The translations under genes were made by a program, and so were the position numbers. Source: Calliopsis andreniformis (taxonomy: Eukaryota; Arthropoda; Insecta; Hymenoptera; Andrenidae). From it: a stretch of 64,000 nucleotides of DNA. The stretch spans positions 620,001 to 684,000 of the forward strand of contig NW_027480480.1 in the NCBI RefSeq assembly GCF_051401765.1, in the 5' to 3' direction. The notes beneath the pieces were generated by a model. That model had not been told where the DNA came from. It saw only the letters and a list, made by a program, of their open reading frames with translations, and did not search any database. Shown one piece after another: positions 11,830-25,820 of this stretch (the first letter of the stretch is position 1; the number at the start of each line of letters is the position of its first letter).

Positions 11830-13314
11830 ATTGAGGTTTGATGACTGAGGATTGAGGATTGAGGATTGAAGAATGAGGATTGAGGATTGAGGAGTGAGGA
11901 CTGAGGATTGGAAATTGAGTATTGAGGATTGAAGCCTGACGATTGAGGATTGAGGATTCAGGATTGAGGATTGAAGCCTGACGATTGAGGATTGAGGATT
12001 GAGGATTGAGGATTGAAGATTGAGTATTGGGTGTTGAGGATTGAAGAATGAGGATTGAGGATTGAGGATTGAGTATTGAGGATTGAAGATTGAGTATTTA
12101 CGATTGAAGATTGAGGATTGAGGTCTGGGGATTGAGGATTAAGGATTGAAGATTGAGGATTGGGTGTTGAGGATTGAAGAATGAGGATTGAGGGCTGAGG
12201 ATTGTGGATTGTGCATTGAAGATTGAGGATTGGGTATTGAGGATTGAAGAATGAGGATTGAGGTTTGAGGATTGAGGATTGAGGATTGAGGATTGAGGAT
12301 TGAGGATTGAAGATTGAGTATTGAGGATTGAAGATTGAGGATTGAGGTCTGAGGATTGAGGATTGAGGATTGAAGATTGAGGATTGGGTGTTGAGGATTG
12401 AAGAATGAGGATTGAGGGATGAGGATTGTGGATTGCGGATTGAAGATTGAGGATTGGGTATTGAGGATTGAAGAATGAGGATTGAGGATTGAGGATTGAG
12501 GATTGAGAATTGAGGATTGAGGATTGAGGATTGAAGATTGAGGATTGGGTATTGAGGATTGTACAATGAGGATTGAGGATTGAGGACTGAGGATTGGAAA
12601 TTGATTATTGAGGATTGAAAATTGAGGATTGAGGGTTGAGGATTGAGGATTGGGGATTGCAAATTGAGTATTGAGGATTGAAGATTGAGGATTGGGTGTT
12701 GAGTATTGAAGAATGAGGATTGAGGGCTGAGGATTGTGGATTGAGCATTGAAGATTGAGGACTGGGTTTTGAGGATTGCAGATTGTGTATTGAGGATTGA
12801 AGATTGAGGGTTGTGGGTTGAGGTTTGAGGACTGAGTATTGAGGATTGAAGATTGAGAATTGAGGATTGAAGATTGAGGATTTAGGATTGATAATTGAGG
12901 TTTGAGGGTGAGGTCTGAGGGTTGAGGATTGAGGTTTGAGGGCTGAGGACTGAGAATTGAGGATTGAGGATTGAGAATGAGGGCTGAGGGTTGAGGATTG
13001 AGGTTTGAGGACTGTGGACTGAGGATTGAGGATTGAGAATTGAGGATTGAGGATTGAGGATTGAAGATTGAGGATTGGGTATTGAGGATTGTAGAATGAG
13101 GATTGAGGATTGAGGACTGAGTATTGAGGATTGAGGATTGAAGATTGAGTATTGAGGATTGAAAATTGAGGATTGAGGGTGGAGGATTGAGGATTGAGGA
13201 TTGAGGATTGAGTACAGAGGATTGAAGTTTGAGGATTGAGGATTGAGTATTGAGGATTGAGGATTGAAAATTGAGGATTGGGGACTGAGTGTTGAGGGTT
13301 GAGTGACGAGAATT
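11679..13314 (+). repeat. 1,636-bp higher-order unit, tandem copy 1
   Basis: Landmarks at 11,679, 13,315 and 14,951 are spaced exactly 1,636 bp apart. The open frame at 11,958-12,662 is repeated at 13,594-14,298 with very few changes. The unit carries one block C, which explains the remainder of 5 when 1,636 is divided by 7. Confidence 0.92.
12879..13022 (+). repeat. Block C, exemplar of about 26 copies, with two fixed 1-bp deletions
   Basis: This block starts GATTTAGGATTGATAATTG and contains TTGAGGGTGAGGTCTGAGGG and then GAGAATGAGGGCTGAGGG. Each of these two places has lost one base relative to the heptamer, so the block shifts the 7-bp register by two in total. Copies are recognised by GATTGATAATTG at about 1291, 3621, 6576, 9546, 12886, 14522, 15437, 16946, 18517, 19676, 20583, 21400, 22307, 24052, 27224, 37097, 41261, 42100 (one base changed), 43608, 45750, 46923, 47830, 49767, 54028, 58737 and 63453. 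The shared deletions show that all copies descend from one mutated ancestor. Confidence 0.85.
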
Positions 13315-14950
13315 GATGTTTGTGGAAAGAAATTTGAAGATTGCAGATTGAGTATTGTGTATTGAAAGCTGTGAATTGATAATATTCTATTGAGCATTGA
13401 GGATTGACGTCTGATTGTTCAGGTCTGAGGTCTGAAGATTGAGGATTCAGGATTGAGGATTCAGGATTGAGGTTTGATGACTGAGGATTGAGGATTGAGG
13501 ATTGAAGAATGAGGATTGAGGATTGAGGAGTGAGGACTGAGGATTGGAAATTGAGTATTGAGGATTGAAGCCTGACGATTGAGGATTGAGGATTCAGGAT
13601 TGAGGATTGAAGCCTGACGATTGAGGATTGAGGATTGAGGATTGAGGATTGAAGATTGAGTATTGGGTGTTGAGGATTGAAGAATGAGGATTGAGGATTG
13701 AGGATTGAGTATTGAGGATTGAAGATTGAGTATTTACGATTGAAGATTGAGGATTGAGGTCTGGGGATTGAGGATTAAGGATTGAAGATTGAGGATTGGG
13801 TGTTGAGTATTGAAGAATGAGGATTGAGGGCTGAGGATTGTGGATTGTGCATTGAAGATTGAGGATTGGGTATTGAGGATTGAAGAATGAGGATTGAGGT
13901 TTGAGGATTGAGGATTGAGGATTGAGGATTGAGGATTGAGGATTGAAGATTGAGTATTGAGGATTGAAGATTGAGGATTGAGGTCTGAGGATTGAGGATT
14001 GAGGATTGAAGATTGAGGATTGGGTGTTGAGGATTGAAGAATGAGGATTGAGGGATGAGGATTGTGGATTGCGGATTGAAGATTGAGGATTGGGTATTGA
14101 GGATTGAAGAATGAGGATTGAGGATTGAGGATTGAGGATTGAGAATTGAGGATTGAGGATTGAGGATTGAAGATTGAGGATTGGGTATTGAGGATTGTAC
14201 AATGAGGATTGAGGATTGAGGACTGAGGATTGGAAATTGATTATTGAGGATTGAAAATTGAGGATTGAGGGTTGAGGATTAAGGATTGGGGATTGCAAAT
14301 TGAGTATTGAGGATTGAAGATTGAGGATTGGGTGTTGAGTATTGAAGAATGAGGATTGAGGGCTGAGGATTGTGGATTGAGCATTGAAGATTGAGGACTG
14401 GGTTTTGAGGATTGCAGATTGTGTATTGAGGATTGAAGATTGAGGGTTGTGGGTTGAGGTTTGAGGACTGAGTATTGAGGATTGAAGATTGAGAATTGAG
14501 GATTGAAGATTGAGGTTTTAGGATTGATAATTGAGGTTTGAGGGTGAGGTCTGAGGGTTGAGGATTGAGGTTTGAGGGCTGAGGACTGAGAATTGAGGAT
14601 TGAGGATTGAGAATGAGGGCTGAGGGTTGAGGATTGAGGTTTGAGGACTGTGGACTGAGGATTGAGGATTGAGAATTGAGGATTGAGGATTGAGGATTGA
14701 AGATTGAGGATTGGGTATTGAGGATTGTAGAATGAGGATTGAGGATTGAGGACTGAGTATTGAGGATTGTGGATTGAAGATTGAGTATTGAGGATTGAAA
14801 ATTGAGGATTGAGGGTTGAGGATTGAGGATTGAGGATTGAGGATTGAGTACAGAGGATTGAAGTTTGAGGATTGAGGATTGAGTATTGAGGATTGAGGAT
14901 TGAAAATTGAGGATTGGGGACTGAGTGTTGAGGGTTGAGTGACGAGAATT
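13315..14950 (+). repeat. 1,636-bp higher-order unit, tandem copy 2
   Basis: This is a near-identical tandem copy of 11,679-13,314. A few substitutions separate the two: at the homologous place one reads TTGAGGATTTAGG (12,876) and the other TTGAGGTTTTAGG (14,512). The second form matches the copies at about 1,281 and 41,251. The corresponding site in the right-hand segmental duplication has only one copy. Confidence 0.92.
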
Positions 14951-15767
14951 GATGTTTGTGGAAAGAAATTTGAAGATTGCAGATTGAGTATTGAGTATTG
15001 AAAGCTGTGAATTGATAATATTCTATTGAGCATAGAGGATTGACGTCTGATTGTGCAGGTCTGAGGTCTGAAGATTGAGGATTCAGGATTGAGGATTCAG
15101 GATTGAGGTTTGATGACTGAGGATTGAGGATTGAGGACTGAGTCATGAGGATTGAGGATTGAGGATTGAGGATTGAGGATTGAGGGTTGAGGATTGAGGA
15201 TTGGGGATTGAAAATTGAGTATTGAGGATTGAAGATTGAGGATTGGGTGTTGAGGATTGAAGAATGAGGATTGAGGGTTGAGGATTGTGGATTGAGCATT
15301 GAAGATTGAGGATTAGGTATTGAGGATTGCAGATTGTGTATTGAGGATTGAAGATTGAGGGTTGTGGATTGAGGTTTGAGGACTGAGGGTTGAGGATTGA
15401 AGATTGAGTATTGAGGATTGAATATTGAGGATTTAGGATTGATAATTGAGGTTTGAGGGTGAGGTCTGAGGGTTGAGGATTGAGGTTTGAGGGCTGAGGA
15501 CTGAGAATTGAGGATTGAGGATTGAGAATCAGGGCTGAGGGTTGAGGATTCAGGTTTGAGGACTGAGGACTGAGGATTGAGGATTGAGAATTGAGGATTG
15601 AGGATTGAGGATTGAAGATTGAGGATTGGGTATTGAGGATTGTAGAATGAGCATTGAGGATTGAGTATAGAGGATTGAAGTTTGAGGATTGAGGATTGAG
15701 GATTGAGGATTGAGGATTGAAAATTGAGGATTGGGGACTGAGTGTTGAGGGTTGAGTGATGAGAATT
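14951..15767 (+). repeat. 817-bp unit (copy 1)
   Basis: A landmark-to-landmark unit with one block C. The identical spacing of 817 bp recurs at 20,914-21,730, and an 810-bp version, one heptamer shorter, lies at 41,620-42,429. A 796-bp unit at 26,857-27,652 also contains one block C and differs by three heptamers. Confidence 0.83.
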
Positions 15768-18199
15768 GATGTTTGTGGAAAGAAATTTGATGATTGCAGA
15801 TTGAGTATTGAGTATTGAAAGCTGTGAATTGATAATATTCTATCGAGCATTGAGGATTGACGTCTGATTGTTTAGGTCTAAGGTCTGAAGATTGAGGATT
15901 CAGGATTGAGGATTCAGGATTGAAGTTTGATGACTGAGGATTGAGGATTGAGGATTGAAGAATGAGGATTTAGGATTGAGGATTGAAGATTGAGGATTGG
16001 GTGTTGAGGATTGAAGAATGAGGATTGAGAATTGAGGATTGAGGATTGAGGATTGAAGATTGAGTATTGAGGATTGAAGGTTGAGGATTGAGGTCGGTGG
16101 ATTGAGGATTGAGGATTGAGAATTGAGGATTGAGGATTGAGGATTGAAGTTTCAGGACTGGGTATTGAGGATTGGGTTTTGAGGATTGAAGAATGAGGAT
16201 TGAGGATTGAGGATTGACGATTGAGGATTGAGTTTTGAGGAGTGAGAATTGAGGATTGAGGATTGCAGATTGAGTATTGAGGATTGAAGATTGAGGGTTG
16301 AGGATTGAGGATTGAGGATAGAGCATTGAGGATTGAGGATTGAGGATTGAGGATTGAAGATTGAGTATTGAGGATTGAAGATTGATGATTGAGGATTGAG
16401 GATTGAGGATTGAGGATTGAAGATTGAGAATTGGGGATTGAGGATTGACGATTGAGGATTGAGTTTTGAGGAGTGAGAATTGAGGATTGAGGATTGAAGA
16501 TTGAGGATTGAGGATTGAAGATTGAGTATTGACGATTGAAGATTGAGGACTGAGGATTGAGTGTTGAGGATTGAGGGCGAGGACTGAAGATTGAGGATTG
16601 AGGTTTGAAGATTGAGGATTGTGGATTGAGGAATGAGGATTGAGGATTGAGGATTGAGCATTGAGGATTGAAGGTTGAGTATTGAGGATTGAAAATTGAG
16701 GATTGAGGGTTGAGGATTGAAAATTGAGTATTGAGGATTGAAGATTGAGGATTGGGTGTTGAGGATTGAAGAATGAGGATTGAGGGCTGAGGATTGTGGA
16801 TTGAGCATTGAAGATTGAGGATTAGGTATTGAGGATTGCAGATTGTGTATTGAGGATTGAAGATTGAGGGTTGTGGATTGAGGTTTGAGGACTGAGTGTT
16901 GAGGATTGAAGATTGAGTATTGAGGATTGAATATTGAGGATTTAGGATTGATAATTGAGGTTTGAGGGTGAGGTCTGAGGGTTGAGGATTGAGGTTTGAG
17001 GGCTGAGGACTGAGAATTGAGGATTGAGGATTGAGAATGAGGGCTGAGGGTTGAGGATTGAGGTTTGAGGACTGAGGACTGAGGATTGAGGATTGAGAAT
17101 TGAGGATTGAGGATTGAGGATTGAAGATTGAGGATTGGGTATTGAGGATTGTAGAATGAGGATTGAGGATTGAGTATAGAGGATTGAAGTTTGAGGATTG
17201 AGGATTGAGGATTGAGGATTGAGGATTGAAAATTGAGGATTGGGGACTGAGTGTTGAGGGTTGAGTGCTGAGAATTGATGTTTGTGGAAAGAAATTTGAT
17301 GATTGCAGATTGAGTATTGAGTATTGAAAGCTGTGAATTGATAATATTCTATCGAGCATTGAGGATTGACGTCTGATTGTTTAGGTCTGAGGTCTGAAGA
17401 TTGAGGATTCAGGATTGAGGATTCAGGATTGAAGTTTGATGACTGAGGATTGAGGATTGAGGATTGAAGAATGAGGATTGAGAATTGAGGATTGAGGATT
17501 GAGGATTGAAGATTGAGTATTGAGGATTGAAGGTTGAGGATTGAGGTCGGTGGATTGAGGATTGAGGATTGAGAATTGAGGATTGAGGATTGAGGATTGA
17601 AGTTTCAGGACTGGGTATTGAGGATTGGGTATTGAGGATTGAAGAATGAGGATTGAGGATTGAGTTTTGAGGAGTTAGAATTGAGGATTGAGGATTGCAG
17701 ATTGAGTATTGAGGATTGAAGATTGAGGGTTGAGGATTGAGGATTGAGGATAGAGCATTGAGGATTGAGGATTGAGGATTGAGGATTGAAGATTGAGTAT
17801 TGAGGATTGAAGATTGAGGATTGAGGATTGAGGATTGAGGATTGAGGATTGAAGATTGAGAATTGGGGATTGAGGATTGACGATTGAGGATTGAGTTTTG
17901 AGGAGTGAGAATTGAGAATTGAGGATTGAAGATTGAGGATTGAGGATTGAAGATTGAGTATTGACGATTGAAGATTGAGGACTGAGGATTGAGTGTTGAG
18001 GATTGAGGGCGAGGACTGAAGATTGAGGATTGAGGTTTGAAGATTGAGGATTGTGGATTGAGGAAAGAGGATTGAGGATTGAGGATTGAGCATTGAGGAT
18101 TGAAGGTTGAGTATTGAGGATTGAAAATTGAGGATTGAGGGTTGAGGATTGAAGATTGAGGATTGGGGACGGAGTGTTGAGGGTTGAGTGATGAGAATT
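15768..18199 (+). repeat. 1,509-bp and 923-bp units
   Basis: 15,768-17,276 matches 42,430-43,938 at the same length (shift 26,662). 17,277-18,199 corresponds to 43,939-45,432, but the two differ in both directions. This copy lacks the inverted-repeat stretch at about 44.14-44.89 kb, while the other lacks a stretch present here at about 17.95-18.16 kb. Confidence 0.8.
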
Positions 18200-20913
18200 G
18201 ATGTTTGTGGATAGAGATTTGAAGATTGCAGATTGAGTATTGAGCATTGAAAACTGTGAATTGATGACATTCTATTGAAGATTGAGGACTGACAACCCAT
18301 TGTTGAGGATTGAGGCCTGAAGATTGAGGATTCAGTATTGAGGATTCAGGATTGAGGTTTGAGGACAGAGGATTGAGGTTTGAGGATTGAGAATGAGGGG
18401 TGAGGGTTGAGGATTGAGGTTTGAGGACTGTGGACTGAGGATTGAGGGTTGAGAATTGAGGATTGAGGATTGAGGATTGAAGATTGAGTATTGAGGATTG
18501 AATATTGAGGATTTAGGATTGATAATTGAGGTTTGAGGGTGAGGTCTGAGGGTTGAGGATTGAGGTTTGAGGGCTGAGGACTGAGAATTGAGGATTGAGG
18601 ATTGAGAATGAGGGCTGAGGGTTGAGGATTGAGGTTTGAGGACTGAGGACTGAGGATTGAGGATTGAGAATTGAGGATTGAGGATTGCGGATTGAAGATT
18701 GAGGATTGGGTATTGAGGATTGTAGAATGAGGATTGAGGATTGAGTATAGAGGATTGAAGTTTGAGGATTGAGGATTGAGGATTGAGGATTGGGGATTGA
18801 AAATTGAGGATTGGGGACTGAGTGTTGTGGGTTGAGTGATGAGAATTGATGTTTATGGAAAGAAATTTGATGATTGCAGATTGAGTATTGAGTATTGAAA
18901 GCTGTGAATTGATAATATTCTATCGAGCATTGAGGATTGACGTCTGATTGTTTAGGTCTGAGGTCTGAAGATTGAGGATTCAGGATTGAGGATTCAGGAT
19001 TGAAGTTTGATGACTGAGGATTGAGGATTGAGGATTGAAGAATGAGGATTTAGGATTGAGGATTGAAGATTGAGGATTGGGTGTTGAGGATTGAAGAATG
19101 AGGATTGAGAATTGAGGATTGAGGATTGAGGATTGAAGATTGAGTATTGAGGATTGAAGGTTGAGGATTGAGGTCGGTGGATTGAGGATTGAGGATTGAG
19201 AATTGAGGATTGAGGATTGAGGATTGAAGTTTCAGGACTGGGTATTGAGGATTGGGTATTGAGGATTGAAGAATGAGGACTGAGAATTGAGTGTTGAGGA
19301 TTGAGGGCGAGGACTGAAGATTGAGGATTGAGGTTTGAAGATTGAGGATTGTGGATTGAGGAATGAGGATTGAGGATTGAGGATTGAGCATTGAGGATTG
19401 AAGGTTGAGTATTGAGGATTGAAAATTGAGGATTGAGGGTTGAGGATTGAAAATTGAGTATTGAGGATTGAAGATTGAGGATTGGGTGTTGAGGATTGAA
19501 GAATGAGGATTGAGGGCTGAGGATTGTGGATTGAGCATTGAAGATTGAGGATTAGGTATTGAGGATTGCAGATTGTGTATTGAGGATTGAAGATTGAGGG
19601 TTGTGGATTGAGGTTTGAGGACTGAGCGTTGAGGATTGAAGATTGAGTATTGAGGATTGAATATTGAGGATTTAGGATTGATAATTGAGGTTTGAGGGTG
19701 AGGTCTGAGGGTTGAGGATTGAGGTTTGAGGGCTGAGGACTGAGAATTGAGGATTGAGGATTGAGAATGAGGGCTGAGGGTTGAGGATTGAGGTTTGAGG
19801 ACTGAGGACTGAGGATTGAGGATTGCGAATTGAGGATTGAGGATTGAGGATTGAAGATTGAGGATTGGGTATTGAGGATTGTAGAATGAGGATTGAGGAT
19901 TGAGTATAGAGGATTGAAGTTTGAGGATTGAGGATTGAGGATTGAGGATTGAGGATTGAAAATTGAGGATTGGGGACTGAGTGTTGAGAGTTGAGTGATG
20001 AGAATTGATGTTTGTGGAAAGAAATTTGATGATTGCAGATTGAGTATTGAGTATTGAAAGCTGTGAATTGATAATATTCTATCGAGCATTGAGGATTGAC
20101 GTCTGATTGTTTAGGTCTGAGGTCTGAAGATTGAGGATTCAGGATTGAGGATTCAGGATTGAAGTTTGATGACTGAGGATTGAGGATTGAGGATTGAAGA
20201 ATGAGGATTGAGGACTGAGGATTGGAAATCGAGTATTGAGGATTGAAGCCTGACGATTGAGGATTGAGGATTCAGGATTGAGGATTGAGGACGGAGGATT
20301 GAAGATTGAGTGTTGAGGAATGAAGATTGAGGTTTGAGGAGTGAGTATTGAGGATTGAGGATGAGTATTGAGGATTGAGGATTGAGGATTGAGGATTGAG
20401 GATTGAGGAATGAGGATTAAGGATTGAGGATTGGGGATTGAGGATCTAGGATTGGAGATTGATTATTGATGATTGCAGATTGTGTATTGAGGATTGAAGA
20501 TTGAGGGTTGTGGATTGAGGTTTGAGGACTGAGCGTTGAGGATTGAAGATTGAGTATTGAGGATTGAATATTGAGGATTTAGGATTGATAATTGAGGTTT
20601 GAGAGTGAGGTCTGAGGGTTGAGGATTGAGGTTTGAGGGCTGAGGACTGAGAATTGAGGATTGAGGATTGAGAATGAGGGCTGAGGGTTGGGGATTGAGG
20701 TTTGAGGACTGAGGACTGAGGATTGAGGATTGAGAATTGAGGATTGAGGATTGAGGATTGAAGATTGAGGATTGGGTATTGAGGATTGTAGAATGAGGAT
20801 TGAGGATTGAGTATAGAGGATTGAAGTTTGAGGATTGAGGATTGAGGATTGAGGATTGAGGATTGAAAATTGAGGATTGGGGACTGAGTGTTGAGGGTTG
20901 AGTGATGAGAATT
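18200..20913 (+). repeat. 648-, 1,159- and 907-bp units
   Basis: Three consecutive landmark-bounded units matching 45,433-48,160 (648, 1,173 and 907 bp). The landmark at 18,848 and its partner at 46,081 share the rare change GATGTTTATGG, which ties them together as copies. The 14-bp difference in the middle unit is two heptamers. Confidence 0.83.
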
Positions 20914-22735
20914 GATGTTTGTGGAAAGAAATTTGATGATTGCAGATTGAGTATTGAGTGTTGAAAGCTGTGAATTGATAATATTCTATCGAGCATTGAG
21001 GATTGACGTCTGATTGTTTAGGTCTGAGGTCTGAAGATTGAGGATTCAGGATTGAGGATTCAGGATTGAGGTTTGATGACTGAGGATTGAGGATTGAGGA
21101 CTGAGGCATGAGGATTGAGGATTGAGGTTTGAGGATTGAGGGTTGAGGGTTGAGGATTGAGGATTGGGGATTGAAAATTGAGTATTGAGGATTGAAGATT
21201 GAGGATTGGGTGTTGAGGATTGAAGAATGAGGATTGAGGGCTGAGGATTGTGGATTGAGCATTGAAGATTGAGGATTAGGTATTGAGGATTGCAGATTGT
21301 GTATTGAGGATTGAAGATTGAGGGTTGTGGATTGAGGTTTGAGGACTGAGCGTTGAGGATTGAAGATTGAGTATTGAGGATTGAATATTGAGGATTTAGG
21401 ATTGATAATTGAGGTTTGAGGGTGAGGTCTGAGGGTTGAGGATTGAGGTTTGAGGGCTGAGGACTGAGAATTGAGGATTGAGGATTGAGAATGAGGGCTG
21501 AGGGTTGAGGATTGAGGTTTGAGGACTGAGGACTGAGGATTGAGGATTGCGAATTGAGGATTGAGGATTGAGGATTGAAGATTGAGGATTGGGTATTGAG
21601 GATTGTAGATTGAGGATTGAGGATTGAGTATAGAGGATTGAAGTTTGAGGATTGAGGATTGAGGATTGAGGATTGAGGATTGAAAATTGAGGATTGGGGA
21701 CTGAGTGTTGAGGGTTGAGTGATGAGAATTGATGTTTGTGGAAAGAAATTTGATGATTGCAGATTGAGTATTGAGTATTGAAAGCTGTGAATTGATAATA
21801 TTCTATCGAGCATTGAGGATTGACGTCTGAATGTTTAGGTCTGAGGTCTGAAGATTGAGGATTCAGGATTGAGGATTCAGGATTGAAGTTTGATGACTGA
21901 GGATTGAGGATTGAGGATTGAAGAATGAGGATTGAGGACTGAGGATTGGAAATCGAGTATTGAGGATTGAAGCCTGACGATTGAGGATTGAGGATTCAGG
22001 ATTGAGGATTGAGGACGGAGGATTGAAGATTGAGTGTTGAGGATTGAAGATTGAGGTTTGAGGAGTGAGTATTGAGGATTGAGGATGAGTATTGAGGATT
22101 GAGGATTGAGGATTGAGGATTGAGGATTGAGGAATGAGGATTAAGGATTGAGGATTGGGGATTGAGGATCTAGGATTGGAGATTGATTATTGATGATTGC
22201 AGATTGTGTATTGAGGATTGAAGATTGAGGGTTGTGGATTGAGGTTTGAGGACTGAGGATTGAGGATTGAAGATTGAGTATTGAGGATTGAATATTGAGG
22301 ATTTAGGATTGATAATTGAGGTTTGAGGGTGAGGTCTGAGGGTTGAGGATTGAGGTTTGAGGGCTGAGGACTGAGAATTGAGGATTGAGGATTGAGAATG
22401 AGGGCTGAGGGTTGAGGATTGAGGTTTGAGGACTGAGGACTGAGGATTGAGGATTGAGAATTGAGGATTGAGGATTGAGGATTGAAGATTGAGGATTGGG
22501 TATTGTGGATTGTAGAATGAGGATTGAGGATTGAGGACTGAGGATTGAGGATTGAGGATTGAAGATTGGGTATTGAGGATTGAAGATTGAGGATTGAGGG
22601 TTGAGGATTGAGGATTGAGGATTGAGGATTGAGTATAGAGGATTGAAGTTTGAGGATTGAGGATTGAGGATTGAGGATTGAGGATTGAAAATTGAGGATT
22701 GGGGACTGAGTGTTGAGGGTTGAGTGATGAGAATT
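20914..22735 (+). repeat. 817-bp (copy 2) and 1,005-bp units
   Basis: 20,914-21,730 is a second 817-bp unit. 21,731-22,735 carries block C and the short unit GAGGATGAGTATTGAGG, which adds a third 1-bp loss, as its length shows. The sequence is satellite throughout. Confidence 0.78.
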
Positions 22736-25700
22736 GATGTTTGTGGAAAGAAATTTGAAGATTGCAGATTGAGTATTGAGTATTGAAAGATGTGAATTGA
22801 TAATATTCTATTGAGCATTGAGGATTGACGTCTGATTGTTTAGGTCTGAGGTCTGAAGATTGAGGATTCAGGATTGAGGATTCAGGATTGAGGTTTGATG
22901 ACTGAGGATTGAGGATTGAGGATTGAAGAATGAGGATTGAGGATTGAGGATTGAGGACTGAGGATTGGAAATTGAGTATTGAGGATTGAAGCCTGACGAT
23001 TGAGGATTGAGGATTCAGGATTGAGGATTGAGGACGGAGGATTGAAGATTGAGTATTGAGGATTGAAGATTGAGGTTTGAGGATTGAGTACTGAGGATTG
23101 AGGAATGAGTATTGAGGATTGAGGATTGAGGATTGAGGATTGAGGATTGAGGAATGAGGATTAAGGATTGAGGATTGGGGATTGAGGATCTAGGATTGGA
23201 GATTGATTATTGATGATTGAAGATTGTGTATTGAGGATTGAGGATTGAGGATTGAGAATTGAGTATGAGGACTGAGGGTTGAGGATTGAGGATTGAGGAT
23301 TGAGGGTTGAGGATTGAAGATTGTGTATTGTGGATTGAATATTGAGGATTGAGGATTGAGGATTGAGGATTGAGGATGAGGGCTGATGGTTGAGGGTTAA
23401 GGTTTGAGTATTGAATCCTGAGAATTCAGGATATTCTATTGAGTATCGAGAATTGAGAATTGATAGTTGAGTATTGAGGATTGAGGTTTGAGTATTGAGG
23501 ATTGAGGATTGAGTATTGAAGACTGAATATTGATGCTTGTAGATTGAGGATCGAGGATTGAGGGTTGTGGATTGAGGACGAAGACTGAGGGTTGAGTGTT
23601 GATGTTTGAGGTCTGTAGATTGAGGATTGAGGATTGAGAATTGAGGATTTAGGATTGAGGATTGAAGATTGAGGATTGGGTGTTGAGGATTGAAGAATGA
23701 GGATTGAGAATTGAGGATTGAGGATTGAGGATTGAAGATTGAGTATTGAGGATTGAAGGTTGAGGATTGAGGTCGGTGGATCGAGGATTGAGGATTGAGA
23801 ATTGAGGATTGAGGATTGAGGATTGAAGATTGAGTATTTACGATTGAAGATTGAGGATTGAGGTCTGGGGATTGAGGATTAAGGATTGAAAATTGAGGAT
23901 TGGGTGTTGAGGATTGAAGAATGAGGATTGAGGGCTGAGGATTGTGGATTGAGCATTGAAGATTGAGGATTGGGTATTGAGGATTGAAGAATGAGGATTG
24001 AGGATTGAGGATTGAGGATTGAGTATTGAGGATTGAAGATTGAGGATTTAGGATTGATAATTGAGGTTTGAGGGTGAGGTCTGAGGGTTGAGGATTGAGG
24101 TTTGAGGGCTGAGGACTGAGAATTGAGGATTGAGGATTGAGAATGAGGGCTGAGGGTTGAGGATTGAGGTTTGAGGACTGTGGACTGAGGATTGAGGATT
24201 GAGAATTGAGGATTGAGGATTGAGGATTGAAGATTGATGATTCGGTATTGAGGATTGTAGAATGAGGATCGAGGATTGAGGACTGAGGATTGAGGATTGA
24301 GGATTGAGGATTGAAGAATGAGGATTGAGGATTGAGGATTGAGGACTGAGGATTGGAAATTGAGTATTGAGGATTGAAGCCTGACGATTGAGGATTGAGG
24401 ATACAGGATTGAGGATTGAGGACGGAGGATTGAAGATTGAGTATTGAGGATTGAAGATTGAGGTTTGAGGATTGAGTATTGAGGATTCAGGTCGGTGGAT
24501 TGAGGATTGAGGATTGAGAATTGAGGATTGAGGATTGAGGATTGAAGTTTCAGGATTGGGTATTGAGGATTGGGTATTGAGGATTGAAGAATGAGGATTG
24601 AGGATTGGGGATTGAAAATTGAGTATTGAGGATTGAAGATTGAGGTTTGAGGATTGAGTATTGAGGATTGAGGAAAGAGTATTGAGGATTGAGGATTGAG
24701 GATTGAGGATTGAGGATTGAGGAATGAGGATTAAGGATTGAGGATTGGGGATTGAGGATCTAGGATTGGAGATTGATTATTGATGATTGAAGATTGAGTA
24801 TAGAGGATTGAGGATTGAGGATTGAGAATTGAGCATGAGGACTGAGGGTTGAGGATTGAGGATTGAGGATTGAGGGTTGAGGATTGAAGATTGTGTATTG
24901 TGGATTGAATATTGAGGATTGAGGATTGAGGATTGAGGATTGAGGATGAGGGCTGATGGTTGAGGGTTAAGGTTTGAGTATCGAATCCTGAGAATTCAGG
25001 ATATTCTATTGAGTATTGAGGATTGAGAGTTGATAGTTGAGTATTGAGGATTGAGGTTTGAGTATTGAGGATTGAGGATTGAGTATTGAAGACTGAATAT
25101 TGATGCTTGTAGATTGAGGATCGAGGATTGAGGGTTGTGGATTGAGGACGAAGACTGAGGGTCGAGTGTTGATGTTTGAGGTCTGTAGACTGGGGATTGA
25201 GGATTGAGAATTGAGGATTTAGGAGTGAGGATTGAAGATTGAGGATTGGGTGTTGAGGATTGAAGAATGAGGATTGAGAATTGAGGATTGAGGATTGAGG
25301 ATTGAAGATTGAGTATTGAGGATTGAAGGTTGAGGATTGAGGTCGGTGGATTGAGGATTGAGGATAGAGCATTGAGGATTGAGGATTGAGGATTGAGTAT
25401 TGAAGATTGAGTATTGAGGATTGAAGATTGAGGATTGAGGATTGAGGATTGAGGATTGAGGATTGAAGATTGAGAATTGGGGATTGAGGATTGACGATTG
25501 AGGATTGAGTATTGAGGAGTGAGAATTGAGGATTGAGGATTGAAGATTGAGGATTGAGGATTGAGGATTGAAGATTGAGTATTGACGATTGAAGATTGAG
25601 GACTGAGGATTGAGTGTTGAGGATTGAGGGCGAGGACTGAAGATTGAGGATTGAGGTTTGAAGACTGAGGATTGTGGATTGAGGAATGGGGATTGAGGAT

Positions 25701-25820
25701 TGAGGATTGAGCATTGAGGATTGAAGGTTGAGTATTGAGGATTGAAAATTGAGGATTGAGGATTGAGGATTGAAGATTGAGGATTGGAGACGGAGTGTTG
25801 AGGGTTGAGTGATGAGAATT
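22736..25820 (+). repeat. 3,085-bp landmark-bounded unit with two inverted repeats
   Basis: This is one of the longest stretches without a landmark. It carries inverted repeats at 23,415 and 24,985, 1,570 bp apart, both in the ATATTCTATTGAG context, and one block C at about 24,052. The two halves resemble each other and look like a local duplication. Confidence 0.75.

Larger units (their letters stand above)
9400..20914 (+). repeat. Large segmental duplication, left copy
   Basis: The order and spacing of landmarks here (476; 1,636; 1,636; 817; 1,509; 923; 648; 1,159; 907) is repeated at about 37.8-48.16 kb (476; 1,566; 810; 1,509; 1,494; 648; 1,173; 907). The offset is 28,375 bp at the inverted repeats 10,367 and 38,742 and at the landmarks 11,203 and 39,578. 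It drops to 26,669 and 26,662 after the extra 1,636-bp copy in this segment, then becomes 27,233 and 27,247. The right end of similarity falls inside the landmark at 20,914. The left end is approximate because both copies are made of the same heptamer. Confidence 0.85.
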
